7,689 nt of DNA from Alphaproteobacteria bacterium (GTDB lineage: Bacteria; Pseudomonadota; Alphaproteobacteria; UBA7887), in NCBI GenBank assembly GCA_028289725.1, contig JANQOH010000082.1, positions 1 through 7,689 on the forward strand, given 5' to 3'. The translations under genes were made by a program, and so were the position numbers. Below the pieces are notes generated by a model. It searched no databases. It was not told the DNA's origin and saw only the letters and a list, made by a program, of their open reading frames with translations. Shown here one piece after another: positions 1 to 6,265 of the stretch (the first letter of the stretch is position 1; every line of letters begins with the position of its first letter).

Positions 1-570
1 CAATATATGCGGTTTCTAGTGTTTCGGAATCCGAGCTTCGACCCGATGGCGCGGTTCGATTTCGACAATGACCTGGCGGTTGTGCAATCAAGTCTGATCG
101 GCGTGACGGCCGACGCGATCAATCCGGACATTCGACCGTTCATCGAAAGCGGCGGCAAATTGCTGATGCATCATGGCTGGGGCGACATGTTGGTGCCAGC
201 GCTGCGAACCACGCAGTACTACGAAGAGGTCATTGATACGGTTGGGGTGACGTTGAGCGAATCATCGGATTCGGAACCGCTGGATGCTGTGCGCGACCAT
301 GCGCGGCTTTTCATGGTTCCCGGCACTTATCATTGTTCGGGCGGGCCCGGCGCGTTCTGGTTTGATCCCTTGCCCGTGATCGAAGATTGGGCGGAGAACG
401 GCAATCCGCCGGATCGCATTGAAGCGACGCACCCATCGTCCGGTCCGAACGACCGTTCTTTTACGCGTCCGCTATGTCCCTATCCACAGCTCGCGCGTTA
501 TACCGGCGCGCCTGGCGACACTGTAGCGGAAACGCTGGCCGAAAGTTTCGTGTGCGCCGATCCGGAATAG
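1..570 (+). CDS. Tannase/feruloyl esterase family hydrolase, C-terminal part (5' end outside window)
   Basis: This is the last 189 residues of a secreted-type esterase of the tannase/feruloyl esterase family, which cleaves ester bonds of gallate- or ferulate-type aromatic esters. The reading frame is open to the left edge. Homologues continue upstream of the apparent ATG at 7, which falls inside a conserved stretch (MRFLVFRNPSFDP, then FDFDND), so that ATG is not the true start. Two of the three catalytic elements are visible: the Asp in GKLLMHHGWGD (codon 184-186) and the His in FMVPGTYHCSGGPG (codon 331-333). The Cys directly after this His is the one that, in this family, bridges to a Cys beside the catalytic Ser (the CS-D-HC arrangement). 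The Ser lies upstream, out of view. The C-terminus has the family-like RPLCPYPQLARY and a terminal SFVC. The true substrate cannot be told. It converges on recR with 22 bp between stops and no obvious terminator hairpin. Confidence 0.85.
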   Translation, partial: QYMRFLVFRNPSFDPMARFDFDNDLAVVQSSLIGVTADAINPDIRPFIESGGKLLMHHGWGDMLVPALRTTQYYEEVIDTVGVTLSESSDSEPLDAVRDHARLFMVPGTYHCSGGPGAFWFDPLPVIEDWAENGNPPDRIEATHPSSGPNDRSFTRPLCPYPQLARYTGAPGDTVAETLAESFVCADPE

Positions 571-592
571 AAAATTGGCTTCACTTGTCTTG

Positions 593-1186
593 CTAAACAG
601 GGCGGCGCGCTTTCAATGCGGCGGCGAGAGTCCCTTCGTCCAAATAATCGAGTTCGCCGCCGACCGGGACACCGTGGGCGAGGCGTGAAATGGTGACGCC
701 GCAGTCCGCCAATCGATCCGTGACATAGTGCGCCGTGGTCTGGCCATCTACCGTGGCGCTCAAGGCCAGGATCACTTCGGTCACCTCGGGCGCCTTGGCG
801 CGTTCGATCAGCCCCGCGATGGCCAAATCTTCCGGCCCGACGCCGTCCAGCGCTGATAAGACACCCCCCAGCACGTGGTAACGACCCGAAAATATGGCCG
901 CGCGATCAAGCGCCCAAAGGTCGGCGACATCCTCGACCACGCAGAGCGAGGTGGGATCGCGGCGCGGGTCGCTGCAAATACCACAGGGATTGTCGGAATC
1001 GAGATTGCCGCAGATCCCACAGGCATGGACGGCGGCGTCGGTCTCGGTCAGTGCGGCCGCCAATGGGCGCAGCATCGCGTCGCGCTTTTTGAGCAGAACC
1101 AAGGCCGCGCGTCGTGCGGAGCGCGGCCCCAAGCCTGGTAGCTTGGCAAGGGCTTGGATGAGCCGTTCAATTTCGGGCCCGGACAT
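593..1186 (-). CDS. recR: Recombination mediator protein RecR
   Basis: RecR acts with RecF/RecO to load RecA on SSB-coated gapped DNA during recombinational repair; it forms a ring clamp in the cytoplasm. The 197-residue product matches the usual length of about 200. In order it shows the N-terminal helix-hairpin-helix (LPGLGPRSARRAAL, about 16-29), a four-Cys zinc finger (C56, C59, C68, C71), a Toprim domain starting at CVVEDVADL (about 82) with YHVLGGVLSALDGVGPEDL, and the C-terminal HGVPVGGELDYLDEGTL. The Ser in LSALDG replaces the more usual Pro. The frame stays open upstream to 1324, but that extension overlaps ybaB and is unlike RecR. The ATG at 1184-1186 starts exactly at the conserved N-terminus, with a GGAG upstream at rather long spacing. 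It lies 38 bp after ybaB as the last gene of the dnaX-ybaB-recR cluster. Confidence 0.96.
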   Translation of the reverse strand: MSGPEIERLIQALAKLPGLGPRSARRAALVLLKKRDAMLRPLAAALTETDAAVHACGICGNLDSDNPCGICSDPRRDPTSLCVVEDVADLWALDRAAIFSGRYHVLGGVLSALDGVGPEDLAIAGLIERAKAPEVTEVILALSATVDGQTTAHYVTDRLADCGVTISRLAHGVPVGGELDYLDEGTLAAALKARRPV

Positions 1187-1224
1187 GGTGTTCGCTACGA
1201 CTCCGCGTATGCCGCGCGTGCCAA

Positions 1225-1545
1225 CTAGAACAACTTCATGCCGGGCGGCAGCGGCAACCCGCCGGTTACTTTCTTCATTTCTTCCGCCGCATGGGCTTCG
1301 GCCTTGGCCTTGGCGTCCGCGCACGCCGCGACAATCAAGTCTTCGAGCACCTCAACTTCGTCCTTGTCGACAAGGGACGGGTCAATCTTGAGGCGTTTGA
1401 GTTCGCCTTTGCCGGTCATGACTGCATTGATCAAACCGCCGCCGCTGTTGCCTTCCACTTCGGCGTCCGCCAGCGTGGCTTGCATCTCTTCCATGCGCGC
1501 CTGCATCTGCTGGGCCTGTTTCATGAGGTTGCCAAGATTTTTCAT
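1225..1545 (-). CDS. ybaB: Nucleoid-associated protein YbaB/EbfC family
   Basis: This small DNA-binding protein of the YbaB/EbfC family forms tweezer-like dimers that bind DNA with limited sequence preference; it is thought to shape the nucleoid and affect gene expression. The 106 residues match the family's usual length. They show an N-terminal helix rich in Met and Gln (MKNLGNLMKQAQQMQARMEE), the central GGGLINAVMTGKGELKRLKID strand region (seen as GGGL and GKGE), an amphipathic C-terminal helix rich in Ala, Lys and Glu, and the tail GGLPLPPGMKLF. The start at 1543-1545 is only 4 bp after the dnaX stop, and an AGGAG lies about 10 bases upstream inside the dnaX end, so translation is probably coupled. 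Its co-location with dnaX and recR is the classical arrangement, which is why a role in replication or repair is often suspected; the sequence itself does not prove that role. Confidence 0.96.
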   Translation of the reverse strand: MKNLGNLMKQAQQMQARMEEMQATLADAEVEGNSGGGLINAVMTGKGELKRLKIDPSLVDKDEVEVLEDLIVAACADAKAKAEAHAAEEMKKVTGGLPLPPGMKLF

Positions 1546-1549
1546 TACG

Positions 1550-3301
1550 TCATGACTCCTGTTCCGGCCCGGATTGTGGATTGGGAGACTCTGTGGTCGG
1601 TGGATCGGACCTGAGTCGTACGGTCTTGATTTCGGCGCCCGGAAAGGCGGCCATAATATCTTTCACTAAGGGATCTGCGCGCGCTTCTTCCATCTGACGC
1701 GCCTGCTCGGCGTCGGCCTGTTGCGCCAGTGTGGGCTCGCCCGGCTCGTTCGAAACCGTGACGACCCACCTTTGGTCCGTCCATTCGCTCAAGCACGCGG
1801 CGACGCGTGCAGATAGATCGGTCGGCGCATTCGGTTCCGGGCGAAGCTCGATACGGCCAATTTCATAGCGTACTAAGTGAACATCATGTTTCAGGTGTGC
1901 GCACAAGATCGCTTCGCGCCGCTCGTCGAAAAGTCTTACCGCCGCCTCGAAACTCTCCGGCATCACCGTGCGTGAGGCGCGCGGCGCAGGCTGGGTCTCA
2001 ACCTGCGGCGCCGGATCGATATCCCGGGCCAGAGCCTCGGCGCGCGCGGCCGGGCCACCGCCAGCGGGCGCGGGCCGCGGCGGCGGACTCGATGCGGGTT
2101 GCGCGCCTTGCCCCTGCAGGTTGCGCACCAGATCCGCCGGGCTCGGTAAATCGGCGGCGTGTGCCAGGCGGACAAGCACCATTTCCGCGGCTTGGAGCGG
2201 GGCGGGCGCGGTCTGCACTTCCTTCAAGCCCTTGAGCAGAAGCTGCCAGGACCGGCTGAGTTCCGCGATCGGCAGTTTTTCAGCCATCGCGCGACCGCGC
2301 ACACGTTCCGCCTCGGGCAGACTGGGGTCGTCCGCGGCGGCGGGTGTGACTTTGACTCGGGTGAGCCAGTGCGTCAGTTCGAGCAAATCCTGCAGCACGA
2401 TCACCGGATCAGCGCCGGCGCCATACTGTTCGGTCAGCAAATCCAGAGCGTTGGCCACATGTCCGCCAAGCACCGCTTCGAACAGGTCGAATATGCGCGC
2501 GCGATCAGCCAGGCCGAGCATGTCGCGCACTTGGGTCTCGGTGACCGTGCCGTCGCCGGCGTCGCCGATCGCTTGATCGAGCAAAGAGAGGCCATCGCGT
2601 ACCGACCCGTCGGCGGCACGGCCTATTAACGCTAGGGCGCCCGCCTCGACACGGGCATTTTCACGATCGGCGATGGCGCCAAAATGTTTCGCGAGAAGAT
2701 CCGCATCGACACGGCGCAAATCAAACCGCTGGCAGCGCGAAAGCACCGTCACCGGAATCTTCCGGGCCTCGGTCGTCGCGAACACAAACTTCACATGCTC
2801 TGGCGGTTCTTCCAGCGTTTTGAGCAGCGCGTTAAACGCGTTGGTCGACAGCATGTGAACTTCGTCGATGATGTAGACCTTGTACCGGCCTGTGGACGGC
2901 AGATAGCGCACGCTGTCGATAATCTCGCGAATATCATCGACGCCAGTGCGGCTTGCGGCATCCATTTCCAACACATCGACATGCCGGTCGTCGGCGATGG
3001 CGCGGCAATTGTCGCAAACGCCGCAAGGCTCAGCGACGGGCGCATCGGTCTTGCCGTCCGGACCCGTGCAGTTCAGGGCGCGGGCAATGATCCGCGCAGT
3101 CGTCGTCTTGCCGATGCCGCGAACGCCGGTGAGCAGGTAGGCGTGCGCAAGGCGGCCGCTTTGGAACGCATTGGTCAAAGTGCGGATCAGCGCATCCTGG
3201 CCGATCAAATCACTCAACACCGCCGGCCGGTATTTGCGCGCCAGGACGCGATAACCTTCTTGGTTATCGGACGTGGCGTCGGATTCGGGCCGATCGTTCA
3301 T
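1550..3301 (-). CDS. dnaX: DNA polymerase III subunits gamma/tau (DnaX)
   Basis: This is the ATPase subunit of the clamp loader, which opens and places the beta clamp and, through its tau C-terminus, bridges the polymerase cores and helicase. With the start at 3299-3301 the protein has 583 residues. It shows Walker A GVRGIGKTTTAR (59-70), a zinc module (C78, C93, C96, C99), Walker B/DEVH IIDEVH (144-149), sensor 1 FATTE (174-178), the SRC motif (188-190) that supplies the arginine finger, and sensor 2 near GSVRDGLSLLDQ (232-243). A Pro/Ala-rich linker (about 386-447) leads to a C-terminal polymerase-binding region ending in DPLVKDIMAAFPGAEI (543-558). The frame continues up to 3355, but those 18 codons run into the SRP RNA gene, so the downstream ATG is preferred; its Shine-Dalgarno is weak. 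No A-rich slippery heptamer in the right frame is visible. It is followed after 4 bp by ybaB. Confidence 0.95.
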   Translation of the reverse strand: MNDRPESDATSDNQEGYRVLARKYRPAVLSDLIGQDALIRTLTNAFQSGRLAHAYLLTGVRGIGKTTTARIIARALNCTGPDGKTDAPVAEPCGVCDNCRAIADDRHVDVLEMDAASRTGVDDIREIIDSVRYLPSTGRYKVYIIDEVHMLSTNAFNALLKTLEEPPEHVKFVFATTEARKIPVTVLSRCQRFDLRRVDADLLAKHFGAIADRENARVEAGALALIGRAADGSVRDGLSLLDQAIGDAGDGTVTETQVRDMLGLADRARIFDLFEAVLGGHVANALDLLTEQYGAGADPVIVLQDLLELTHWLTRVKVTPAAADDPSLPEAERVRGRAMAEKLPIAELSRSWQLLLKGLKEVQTAPAPLQAAEMVLVRLAHAADLPSPADLVRNLQGQGAQPASSPPPRPAPAGGGPAARAEALARDIDPAPQVETQPAPRASRTVMPESFEAAVRLFDERREAILCAHLKHDVHLVRYEIGRIELRPEPNAPTDLSARVAACLSEWTDQRWVVTVSNEPGEPTLAQQADAEQARQMEEARADPLVKDIMAAFPGAEIKTVRLRSDPPTTESPNPQSGPEQES

Positions 3302-3341
3302 CGAGCGGATTGTGTGTGCATATGCGCCATGATCAAAGGGT

Positions 3342-3436
3342 GGGAGACTGACCAACGACCCGAACCGGTCTCGTTACGGCTGCTTCCTTCCGGACCTGAC
3401 CGGGTTGGCGAGTGGCTCGTCCGCGACCAGCCTCCC
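3342..3436 (-). ncRNA. ffs: Signal recognition particle RNA (4.5S, small bacterial type)
   Basis: This is the RNA of the signal recognition particle, which binds Ffh and targets membrane proteins to the translocon. On the minus strand, 3378-3401 holds the near-invariant apical domain: GGTCAGGTCC, a GGAA tetraloop at 3388-3391, then GGAAGCAGCC. The ends close as a 12-bp helix: GGGAGGCTGGTC (3436-3425) pairs throughout, with three G-U wobbles, with GGTCAGTCTCCC (3353-3342). The resulting 95 nt fits the small SRP RNA of Gram-negative bacteria. It lies 40 bp upstream of dnaX on the same strand, a common location. Exact ends are inferred from the helix and the promoter spacing. No U-run follows the 3' end, so termination or processing is unclear. 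Confidence 0.95.
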
Positions 3437-3442
3437 GCCGGC

Positions 3443-3471
3443 AATATCGGTGATCAAACCGCGCACGGCAA
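3443..3471 (-). promoter_or_regulatory. Sigma70-type promoter of ffs
   Basis: On the minus strand a TTGCCG (-35, 3471-3466) and a GATATT (-10, 3448-3443) are separated by exactly 17 bases. Six bases follow before G3436, the first base of the SRP RNA closing helix. Spacing and start agree closely with a housekeeping sigma-factor promoter. It may also drive dnaX-ybaB-recR, since no terminator is seen after ffs. This is a sequence inference, not a mapped start. Confidence 0.7.
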
Positions 3472-3476
3472 GCCGC

Positions 3477-3504
3477 GTGACCATGCATTTTGCGCCGCTA
3501 TAAT
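3477..3504 (+). promoter_or_regulatory. Candidate promoter of the SEL1-repeat gene
   Basis: A perfect TATAAT lies at 3499-3504, with a weak -35 candidate GTGACC (3477-3482) 16 bases upstream. It would start transcription near 3511, a few bases before the candidate ATG at 3518 or 25 before the one at 3536. The box is flanked on both sides by the same octamer TGCGCCGC (3491-3498 and 3504-3511). It lies back to back with the ffs promoter, so the two divergent units share about 80 bp of control region. Confidence 0.45.
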
Positions 3505-3517
3505 GCGCCGCATTGCA

Positions 3518-4477
3518 ATGAATTCTGTGAAATCAATGATTCGCCTTGGCTCTTTGTGTTTGCTGATTGTCTTTAATGTCGCGGCAGTTGCGGCATTCGC
3601 GGATATGGACGCCGCGATGACGGCCCTGTCCGAAGGGCGCTATGACGAGGCGCGTCGGGAACTCACCGCCTTGGCCGAAGCAGGCGATCCCGATGCGCGC
3701 ATATTTCTCGGGCGCATGTCGGAACTAGGCGTCGGTGGTGAAGCCGATGCCGAAAGAACGGCCCAGCTTTATCGCGAAGTCGCCGAAACAGGCAATCCGA
3801 CCGCGCAGGTTTTGCTGGCGCAGCTCTATCTTGATGGCAACGGTGTCGAAAAGGATCACGCCTCGGCGGCCGCTTGGTTGAGTCGAGCCGCGAATACCGG
3901 CGAGGCGACGGCGCAATTGATGCTCGGCGATCTCTATGTGACCGGCTCAGGCGTTCCCGCCGAACCCGAGACGGCCGCGCGATGGTACCTGGCCGCCGCC
4001 ACATCCGGCCACCCCGATGCGCAGTACCGCATCGGCTTCTTCAACGAAACCGGATTTGGCGTTGCGGAAGATGCCCCAAAAGCGGTGACTTGGTACCAGC
4101 AGGCCGCGCGCCAGGATCATGCGGAAGCGCAGGCCCGCTTGGGCGTCATGCTGTTTGAAGGCCGCGGCGTCGCGGCGCCGGATCAGGCGGCGGCCGTTGA
4201 GTGGTTTAAGCTGGCGGCATCTTCGGAGCAGATCGACGCGCAAACGAATCTGGGGCTCGCCTACCTCCACGGCTTGGGCATCGCGCCCGACCGGGCGAAA
4301 GCGGTCCGATGGTTGAGCCGCGCCGGCCTGAAGGAAGACCCGCGCGCCAAGGAAGCACTGGTGGATGCCCTGGAACAGCATTTAGCTGCGGGCGGTACGT
4401 TGGCGGGTTTGCTCGATCAAGCGCCAGAGTTTCGTGACTATCTTGAAAAGAACAATCCGGCTGTGTTGCCCCAATGA
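3518..4477 (+). CDS. Exported SEL1-repeat (tetratricopeptide-like) protein
   Basis: The product is a likely periplasmic repeat scaffold; SEL1 repeats are helix-turn-helix units that usually mediate protein-protein contacts, and no enzymatic motif is visible. From the ATG at 3518 it has 319 residues. A signal peptide is evident: a basic N-region (NSVKSMIR), a hydrophobic core (LGSLCLLIVFNVAAVAA), and probable cleavage after AFA at about residue 28. Six consecutive 36-residue SEL1 repeats follow, near 57-92, 93-128, 129-164, 165-200, 201-236 and 238-270, each with the pattern A-x-LG-x-x-Y/F-x-x-G-x-GV followed by A-x-x-W/L and AA. A short charged tail ends in NNPAVLPQ. In-frame ATGs at 3503, 3518 and 3536 are all possible starts; 3503 overlaps the TATAAT box, so 3518 or 3536 is preferred. 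The frame is also open much further upstream, but there it runs antisense to ffs and dnaX. Its stop overlaps the nudC start (ATGA), so the two are translationally coupled. Confidence 0.85.
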   Translation: MNSVKSMIRLGSLCLLIVFNVAAVAAFADMDAAMTALSEGRYDEARRELTALAEAGDPDARIFLGRMSELGVGGEADAERTAQLYREVAETGNPTAQVLLAQLYLDGNGVEKDHASAAAWLSRAANTGEATAQLMLGDLYVTGSGVPAEPETAARWYLAAATSGHPDAQYRIGFFNETGFGVAEDAPKAVTWYQQAARQDHAEAQARLGVMLFEGRGVAAPDQAAAVEWFKLAASSEQIDAQTNLGLAYLHGLGIAPDRAKAVRWLSRAGLKEDPRAKEALVDALEQHLAAGGTLAGLLDQAPEFRDYLEKNNPAVLPQ

Positions 4478-5400
4478 AAGTCCGGCGCGACAATTACTTC
4501 AGTGGCATGCCGCTGAGCCGTGACGAGGCGCTGCGGCGCGACACGGCAACTTTGGAGCGACTACGCACGCATCCGCAAACTCGCGTTTTGGCGGTTTGGC
4601 GTAGCCAACATCTGATCGCAAGTCGCGCAGCGCCGGCGCCGGTTTGGCACGAGGGCGATGAAGCCTTTCGTCTGTTCGCCGAGGCGACGAACTGGGTTCT
4701 ATTGGGCATGCGGGGCGAGGCGGCCCACTTCGCCGTGGACGTCTCGCATATCGACGAACCCGCGGCGGCGAGCCCATTCGCGGGCCGTGGTGAGTTCGCG
4801 GACCTGCGCACAATTAGCCCGCTTTTGCCGCGCGGAGACGGCTCGATTATGGCCTATGCGCGGGGTCTTATGTATTGGCACAGCCGGCACAGATTCTGTG
4901 GCGTGTGCGGCAGTCCGACCGAAAGCACACAAGGCGGTCATGTACGCCGATGCACCAACGCCGATTGCGGCGTCAGCCACTTTCCACGCACCGATCCAGC
5001 GGTGATCATGTTGGTGACCTATGGGGACTATTGCCTTCTCGGGCGACAATCGTCGTGGCCCGCCGGCATGCATTCCACCCTCGCGGGGTTCGTTGAACCG
5101 GGCGAAAGCCTTGAGGAAGCCGTGGCTCGTGAGATCAAGGAAGAGTCGGGCGTTGATGTTGAGAGGCCGGAGTACCACTCTTCTCAACCTTGGCCGTTTC
5201 CTAGCTCGATCATGCTGGGTTTTCGCGCCGAAGCGCGCTCGATGGATCTCGATCTCGACAATGATGAGCTTGAAACCGCGGCCTGGTTCCACCGCGATCA
5301 ACTGCTCGCGTCACCTGAGGACGACCGTTTTCGGCTACCACGCAAGATCTCGATCGCACGAAGGCTAATCGACGACTGGTTGTTTAACCGCGACGACTAA
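4474..5400 (+). CDS. nudC: NADH pyrophosphatase / NAD-cap hydrolase of the NudC type
   Basis: This Nudix hydrolase cleaves NADH or NAD to the mononucleotide and AMP, and in characterised NudC proteins also removes NAD caps from RNA. The 308-residue product has an N-terminal divergent domain (1-135), a zinc ribbon (C142, C145, C160, C165), then HFPRTDPAVIML (169-180), which is characteristic of the family. The Nudix box runs from G205 to V227 and retains every consensus position: G205, E211, R219, E220, E223, E224 and G226. It is followed by SQPWPFPSS (237-245), the signature that separates NADH pyrophosphatases from other Nudix proteins. The start overlaps the SEL1 gene stop by 4 bases, with no separate Shine-Dalgarno visible. 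The 3' end overlaps the pheA stop on the opposite strand. The biochemical choice between free NADH and capped RNA cannot be read from sequence. Confidence 0.94.
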   Translation: MKVRRDNYFSGMPLSRDEALRRDTATLERLRTHPQTRVLAVWRSQHLIASRAAPAPVWHEGDEAFRLFAEATNWVLLGMRGEAAHFAVDVSHIDEPAAASPFAGRGEFADLRTISPLLPRGDGSIMAYARGLMYWHSRHRFCGVCGSPTESTQGGHVRRCTNADCGVSHFPRTDPAVIMLVTYGDYCLLGRQSSWPAGMHSTLAGFVEPGESLEEAVAREIKEESGVDVERPEYHSSQPWPFPSSIMLGFRAEARSMDLDLDNDELETAAWFHRDQLLASPEDDRFRLPRKISIARRLIDDWLFNRDD

Positions 5401-6254
5401 AGTCCGTTCTTGGCGTTCTCGCGGCGGAATGGATGGGACGGGTAGACGCCGAGAATATTCACCGACCGCGAGAAAAACCCGAGCTCTTCGAGCGCCAATC
5501 GTACCGGCTCGGACGACGGGTGCCCTTCAATGTCGGCGTAGAATTGGGTCGACGCGAACGAACCATCGAGCATGTAGCTCTCAAGCTTAATCATATTCAC
5601 GCCATTGGTCGCGAAACCGCCGAGCGCTTTGTAAAGTGCCGCCGGAATATTGCGGACGCGAAACACGAAGCTGGTGATGATCGGGCCGCTCTCCGGGTCG
5701 GGATCGACCGGTTCGCGCGCCATAATCAGGAACCGCGTCGTATTGTGCTCGGCATCTTCGATGTCGGATTGCAGCGTCTCCAGACCGTAAATCTCGCCGG
5801 CCAACGACGAAGCGATGGCGGCTTGCGTCCGGTCGCCGCGTTTCGCGATATCCGCCGCCGCGCCCGCCGTGTCGGCTTCGACCACCGGCGCGAGATTGTG
5901 CGTGCGAATGAGCTTTCTGCACTGGGCCAGCGCGTGAATGTGGCTGTGAACCGTGCGCAGGTCTTTCATATCCGTGCCCGGCAGGCCGAGCAGATTGTGC
6001 CGAACCCGGTGAAAATATTCGGCGACAATGTGAAGGCCCGAGCCGGGCATTAGATGGTGGATATCCGCGACTCGGCCCGCGAGCGAGTTTTCCACCGGAA
6101 TCATGCCAACCGCGGCCTGGCCGTGCTCGACCGCAGCAAACGCGTCCTCGAAGGTCTCGCATGGCAGCGGGTCGTAGTCGGGATAGGCGGCGCGGCACGC
6201 CATGTTGGAATAGGCGCCAGGCAGCCCCTGGAATGCTATGTGGCGGTCAGTCAT
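5397..6254 (-). CDS. pheA: Prephenate dehydratase with ACT regulatory domain (PheA)
   Basis: PheA decarboxylates and dehydrates prephenate to phenylpyruvate, the committed step to phenylalanine, in the cytoplasm. At 285 residues it is the monofunctional form with no chorismate mutase domain. The catalytic part (1-180) shows FQGLPGAYSNMA (8-19), PVENSLAG (53-60), and the active-site NTTRF with T173, R174 and F175. The ACT domain (about 193-275) carries IPAALYKALGGFA, the counterpart of the GALV region, and KLESYM (223-228), where many homologues have ESRP; in both, these are the phenylalanine-binding regions. Feedback inhibition by phenylalanine is therefore likely. The KLESYM form is what I would expect of alphaproteobacterial enzymes. 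It starts 11 bp after the kdsB stop, so the two probably form an operon, with kdsB first. No strong Shine-Dalgarno is visible. Its stop codon overlaps that of nudC. Confidence 0.95.
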   Translation of the reverse strand: MTDRHIAFQGLPGAYSNMACRAAYPDYDPLPCETFEDAFAAVEHGQAAVGMIPVENSLAGRVADIHHLMPGSGLHIVAEYFHRVRHNLLGLPGTDMKDLRTVHSHIHALAQCRKLIRTHNLAPVVEADTAGAAADIAKRGDRTQAAIASSLAGEIYGLETLQSDIEDAEHNTTRFLIMAREPVDPDPESGPIITSFVFRVRNIPAALYKALGGFATNGVNMIKLESYMLDGSFASTQFYADIEGHPSSEPVRLALEELGFFSRSVNILGVYPSHPFRRENAKNGL

Positions 6255-6265
6255 GGGGAATCTAT

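Noticed and set aside
571..592. Possible bidirectional terminator between the esterase gene and recR
   Set aside because: The 22-bp gap has no inverted repeat with a T-run; no terminator can be supported.
1187..1324. N-terminal extension of recR into ybaB
   Set aside because: The extra 46 residues overlap ybaB in another frame and are not RecR-like; the ATG at 1186 gives the normal length.
2270..2285. Short A-run in dnaX (GCTGAAAAACTG on the minus strand) as a possible frameshift site
   Set aside because: In the reading frame it is GCT GAA AAA CTG and does not form an X XXY YYZ slippery heptamer; it also lies before the linker where a gamma end would be expected.
2684..3517. Long in-frame extension upstream of the SEL1-repeat gene on the plus strand
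   Set aside because: The frame is open but lies antisense to dnaX and over ffs. It has no SEL1 repeats or recognisable domain, and the signal peptide only makes sense with a start at 3503-3536.
5433..6053. Plus-strand open frame opposite pheA
   Set aside because: It has an Arg-rich composition without motifs and lies fully inside the well-supported pheA on the other strand.
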